Of a stretch of DNA of 49,571 nt, positions 47,756 to 49,571 are shown piece by piece. The translations under genes were made by a program, and so were the position numbers. Below the pieces are notes generated by a model. The model saw nothing but the letters and a program-made list of their open reading frames with translations, had not been told where the DNA came from and did not search any database. Location of the stretch: assembly GCF_030065885.1 (NCBI RefSeq), contig NZ_JASJCS010000034.1, forward strand, positions 1-49,571, read 5' to 3'. The stretch comes from Ilumatobacter sp. Its GTDB lineage: Bacteria > Actinomycetota > Acidimicrobiia > Acidimicrobiales > Ilumatobacteraceae. How positions within the stretch are numbered: position 1 is the stretch's first letter; each line of letters opens with the position of its first letter.

Positions 47756-49276
47756 ATGGCACGTCGAGGGGGCGGACGGGCAGCGCGGGTGACCGAGCGG
47801 TCGGCGGCGCGCCCGCAGGCGCCCGCGTACATCCGCCGGACGCTGATGCCGCACGACCTGGTGACGCCTGACGGCCTCGATCTGATCGAGGCCAAGGCCG
47901 ATCAGATCCTCGCCGAGGTCGGCATCGACATCAACGAGGACGTCGATCGCGAGCTGTTCCGTGCCGCCGGTGCGGCCGTCGACGGACAGCGCGTCCGGTT
48001 CGAGCCGGGGCACGTGAAGGAGCTGGTCGCCACTGCGCCGAGCGAGTTCGTGCAGCACGCCCGCAACCCCGACAAGTCGGTGGTGCTCGGTGGGAGCAAC
48101 GTCGTGTTCGCGCCGGCGTACGGTTCGCCGTTCGTCCGCGACCTCGCCGCGGGTCGCCGGTACGCATCGCTCGAGGACTTCGAGAACTTCGTCAAGCTCA
48201 CACATGCCTCGCCGTGGCTCCATCACTCGGGCGGCACGATCTGCGAGCCGGTCGACGTGCCGGTCAACAAGCGCCACCTCGACATGGTGTACGCCCACAT
48301 CCGCTACAACGACCAGGCGTTCCTCGGGTCGGTGACGGCGCCCGAGCGTGCGCGCGACTCCGTCGAGATGGCGCGGATCCTGTTCGGCCGCGAGTTCGCC
48401 GACGAGCACTGCGTGATCATGGGCAACGTCAACGTCAACTCTCCGCTCGTCTGGGACAACGCCATGACCGGCGCGATCAGGGCGTACGCCGAGGCGAACC
48501 AGGGTGCGGTGATCGTGCCGTTCATCCTCGGCGGTGCGATGGGTCCGGTCACACTGGCGGGCGACATCGCCCAGGCGCACGCCGAGACGCTCGTCGGCGT
48601 GGCGCTCGCGCAGCTGGTGCGACCCGGTGCACCCGTGATCTACGGCAACTTCCTGTCGTCGATGGCGCTCCGCTCCGGCTCGCCGACCTTCGGCACGCCC
48701 GAACCGGCGGTCGGGTCGCTGGTCGTCGGGCAGCTCGCCCGGCGGGTCGGGCTGCCGCTCCGCTGCGCCGGCGCGTTCACGGCGTCGAAGGTGCCCGACG
48801 GGCAGGCGATGGCCGAGTCGACGATGTCGATGATGTCGGCGATCCTGTGCGGCACGAACTTCCTGCTGCACTCGGCCGGCTGGCTCGAAGGCGGGCTCGC
48901 GATGGGCTACGAGAAGTTCATGATGGACGCCGACTTCTGCGGCGCGCTGCACCGTTACCTGCAGGGCGTGTCGCTCGACCCCGACGAGTTCGCGATCGAC
49001 GGCTTCCACGAGGTCGGCCCCGGGAAGCACTTCTTCGGCTCGCAGCACACGCTGCGCCATTACGAGACGGCGTTCTACGACAGCCCCACGGCCGACAACA
49101 ACAGCTTCGAGCAGTGGCGCGACGACGGCGAGTCACGTACGGAGGATCGCGCCGCGCAGCGCGTCGCGGAGACGCTCGCGGCCTACGAACCCCCGCCGCT
49201 CGACGAGTCGATCGACGACGCGCTGCGCGACTACATCGGTGCGAAGAAGTCGTCGATGGACGACATGTGGTACTGA
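47756..49276 (+). CDS. Trimethylamine/betaine methyltransferase family (MttB), non-pyrrolysine, paralogue 2
   Basis: 506 residues, ATG 47756. Shares almost every block with paralogue 1: YGSPFVRDLAAGRRYASLEDF, HHSGGTICEPVDVPVNKRHLDMV, PFILGGAMGPVTLAGDI, GSPTFGTPEPAV, SAGWLEGGLAMGYEKFMMD, and the tail PPPLDESIDDALRDYIGAKK. The basic N-terminal extension (ARRGGGRAARVTERSAARPQ) resembles that of paralogue 1. No in-frame TAG is present. The two copies are separated by two genes and have diverged in the barrel loops, so they probably demethylate different substrates using the same corrinoid protein. It is the last gene of the island; a minus-strand gene converges 8 bp beyond. Confidence 0.93.
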   Translation: MARRGGGRAARVTERSAARPQAPAYIRRTLMPHDLVTPDGLDLIEAKADQILAEVGIDINEDVDRELFRAAGAAVDGQRVRFEPGHVKELVATAPSEFVQHARNPDKSVVLGGSNVVFAPAYGSPFVRDLAAGRRYASLEDFENFVKLTHASPWLHHSGGTICEPVDVPVNKRHLDMVYAHIRYNDQAFLGSVTAPERARDSVEMARILFGREFADEHCVIMGNVNVNSPLVWDNAMTGAIRAYAEANQGAVIVPFILGGAMGPVTLAGDIAQAHAETLVGVALAQLVRPGAPVIYGNFLSSMALRSGSPTFGTPEPAVGSLVVGQLARRVGLPLRCAGAFTASKVPDGQAMAESTMSMMSAILCGTNFLLHSAGWLEGGLAMGYEKFMMDADFCGALHRYLQGVSLDPDEFAIDGFHEVGPGKHFFGSQHTLRHYETAFYDSPTADNNSFEQWRDDGESRTEDRAAQRVAETLAAYEPPPLDESIDDALRDYIGAKKSSMDDMWY

Positions 49277-49283
49277 GCTCCGT

Positions 49284-49571
49284 TCACGTGCGGGTGAGGC
49301 GGATCAGGAGGGTGCCGGTGGTGGCGTCGTCGGGTTCGAGCGTGATCGTGTAGGTGCCGGCGGTCGGCGCCTCGACGGTGCTGGGGCGCCCGGACGTGAG
49401 CACGGTGGCGATCTCCGCCCCGTCCGGGCCGCTGACGATCAACCGGCCGCTGATCCGCTCGACGATCTCGATCGACACGCCGTCGCCGGTGGTGAGGTCG
49501 ATCGTGGTGCTCGCCTGCTGGCCGGGGGTGTTGATGGTGAGGGGGATCTCGGTGTCGGGGGTGGCGGGTGT
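49284..49571 (-). CDS. C-terminal end of a secreted beta-rich protein, truncated by window edge
   Basis: The frame enters from the right edge and stops at 49284, giving the last 95 residues of a larger protein. The sequence is Thr/Gly-rich with alternating hydrophobic residues (TIDLTTGDGVSIEIVERISG, then TYTITLEPDDATTGTLLIRL), typical of pre-peptidase C-terminal or similar beta-sandwich modules on secreted actinobacterial proteins. No catalytic domain is visible in the part present. An internal GTG at 49478 would give a 64-residue product but is probably not the true start. Confidence 0.6.
   Translation of the reverse strand, partial: TPATPDTEIPLTINTPGQQASTTIDLTTGDGVSIEIVERISGRLIVSGPDGAEIATVLTSGRPSTVEAPTAGTYTITLEPDDATTGTLLIRLTRT

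Noticed and set aside
43912..49276. Pyrrolysine (in-frame TAG) in the MttB genes
   Set aside because: Both genes read through without an internal TAG. The only TAG is the natural stop of the first gene at 45457-45459.

Overview
The window is high-GC DNA from an actinobacterium. Gene order (comF-secA-prfB, an M23 peptidase facing ftsEX), coenzyme F420 (cofE) and menaquinone (menB) genes, very high third-position GC, frequent GTG starts and many probable leaderless promoters all fit Actinomycetota. I would guess an Acidimicrobiia (Ilumatobacter-like) marine or soil organism, but that placement is inference.

Region 1 (1-18388) is mostly housekeeping: a truncated class IV aminotransferase, a cell-wall protein with both a lipobox and an LPETG tail, comF, secA, prfB, an M23 peptidase facing ftsE-ftsX, a crotonase, a 64-residue protein, a group II truncated globin with a two-gene ABC exporter, an rRNA/tRNA methyltransferase, menB, a CPTC membrane protein, cofE, a small membrane protein and a cupredoxin lipoprotein. 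Region 2 (18429-23653) is a phnDCEE-type phosphonate/phosphite importer next to two divergent HAD-type 5'-nucleotidase paralogues.

Region 3 (23802-49276) looks like one functional island for taking up methylated amines of the betaine type and burning their methyl groups to CO2. ProVWX imports the substrate. Two non-pyrrolysine MttB-family methyltransferases, a corrinoid protein, a pterin-domain methyltransferase and a RACo-type reactivase move the methyl group to tetrahydrofolate. A MetF-like reductase, FolD and Fhs oxidise it to formate, and an NAD-linked formate dehydrogenase completes the route. A DAO-family flavoenzyme would handle the partly demethylated product. An IclR regulator and an MFS transporter sit in the middle.

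Three things stand out. (a) The formate dehydrogenase catalytic chain has an in-frame TGA exactly at the selenocysteine position, followed by a SECIS-like hairpin with a GGTCT loop. (b) Its alpha subunit is split and permuted: the catalytic part is the first gene, the NuoEF-like beta subunit the second, and the Fe-S N-terminal part the last. (c) A 15-bp operator, doubled into a 33-bp dyad, occurs upstream of fhs/fdh and of the corrinoid operon, and singly upstream of iclR, which defines a candidate regulon.

The window ends in a partial gene on the minus strand. No rRNA, tRNA, CRISPR array or insertion sequence was seen.
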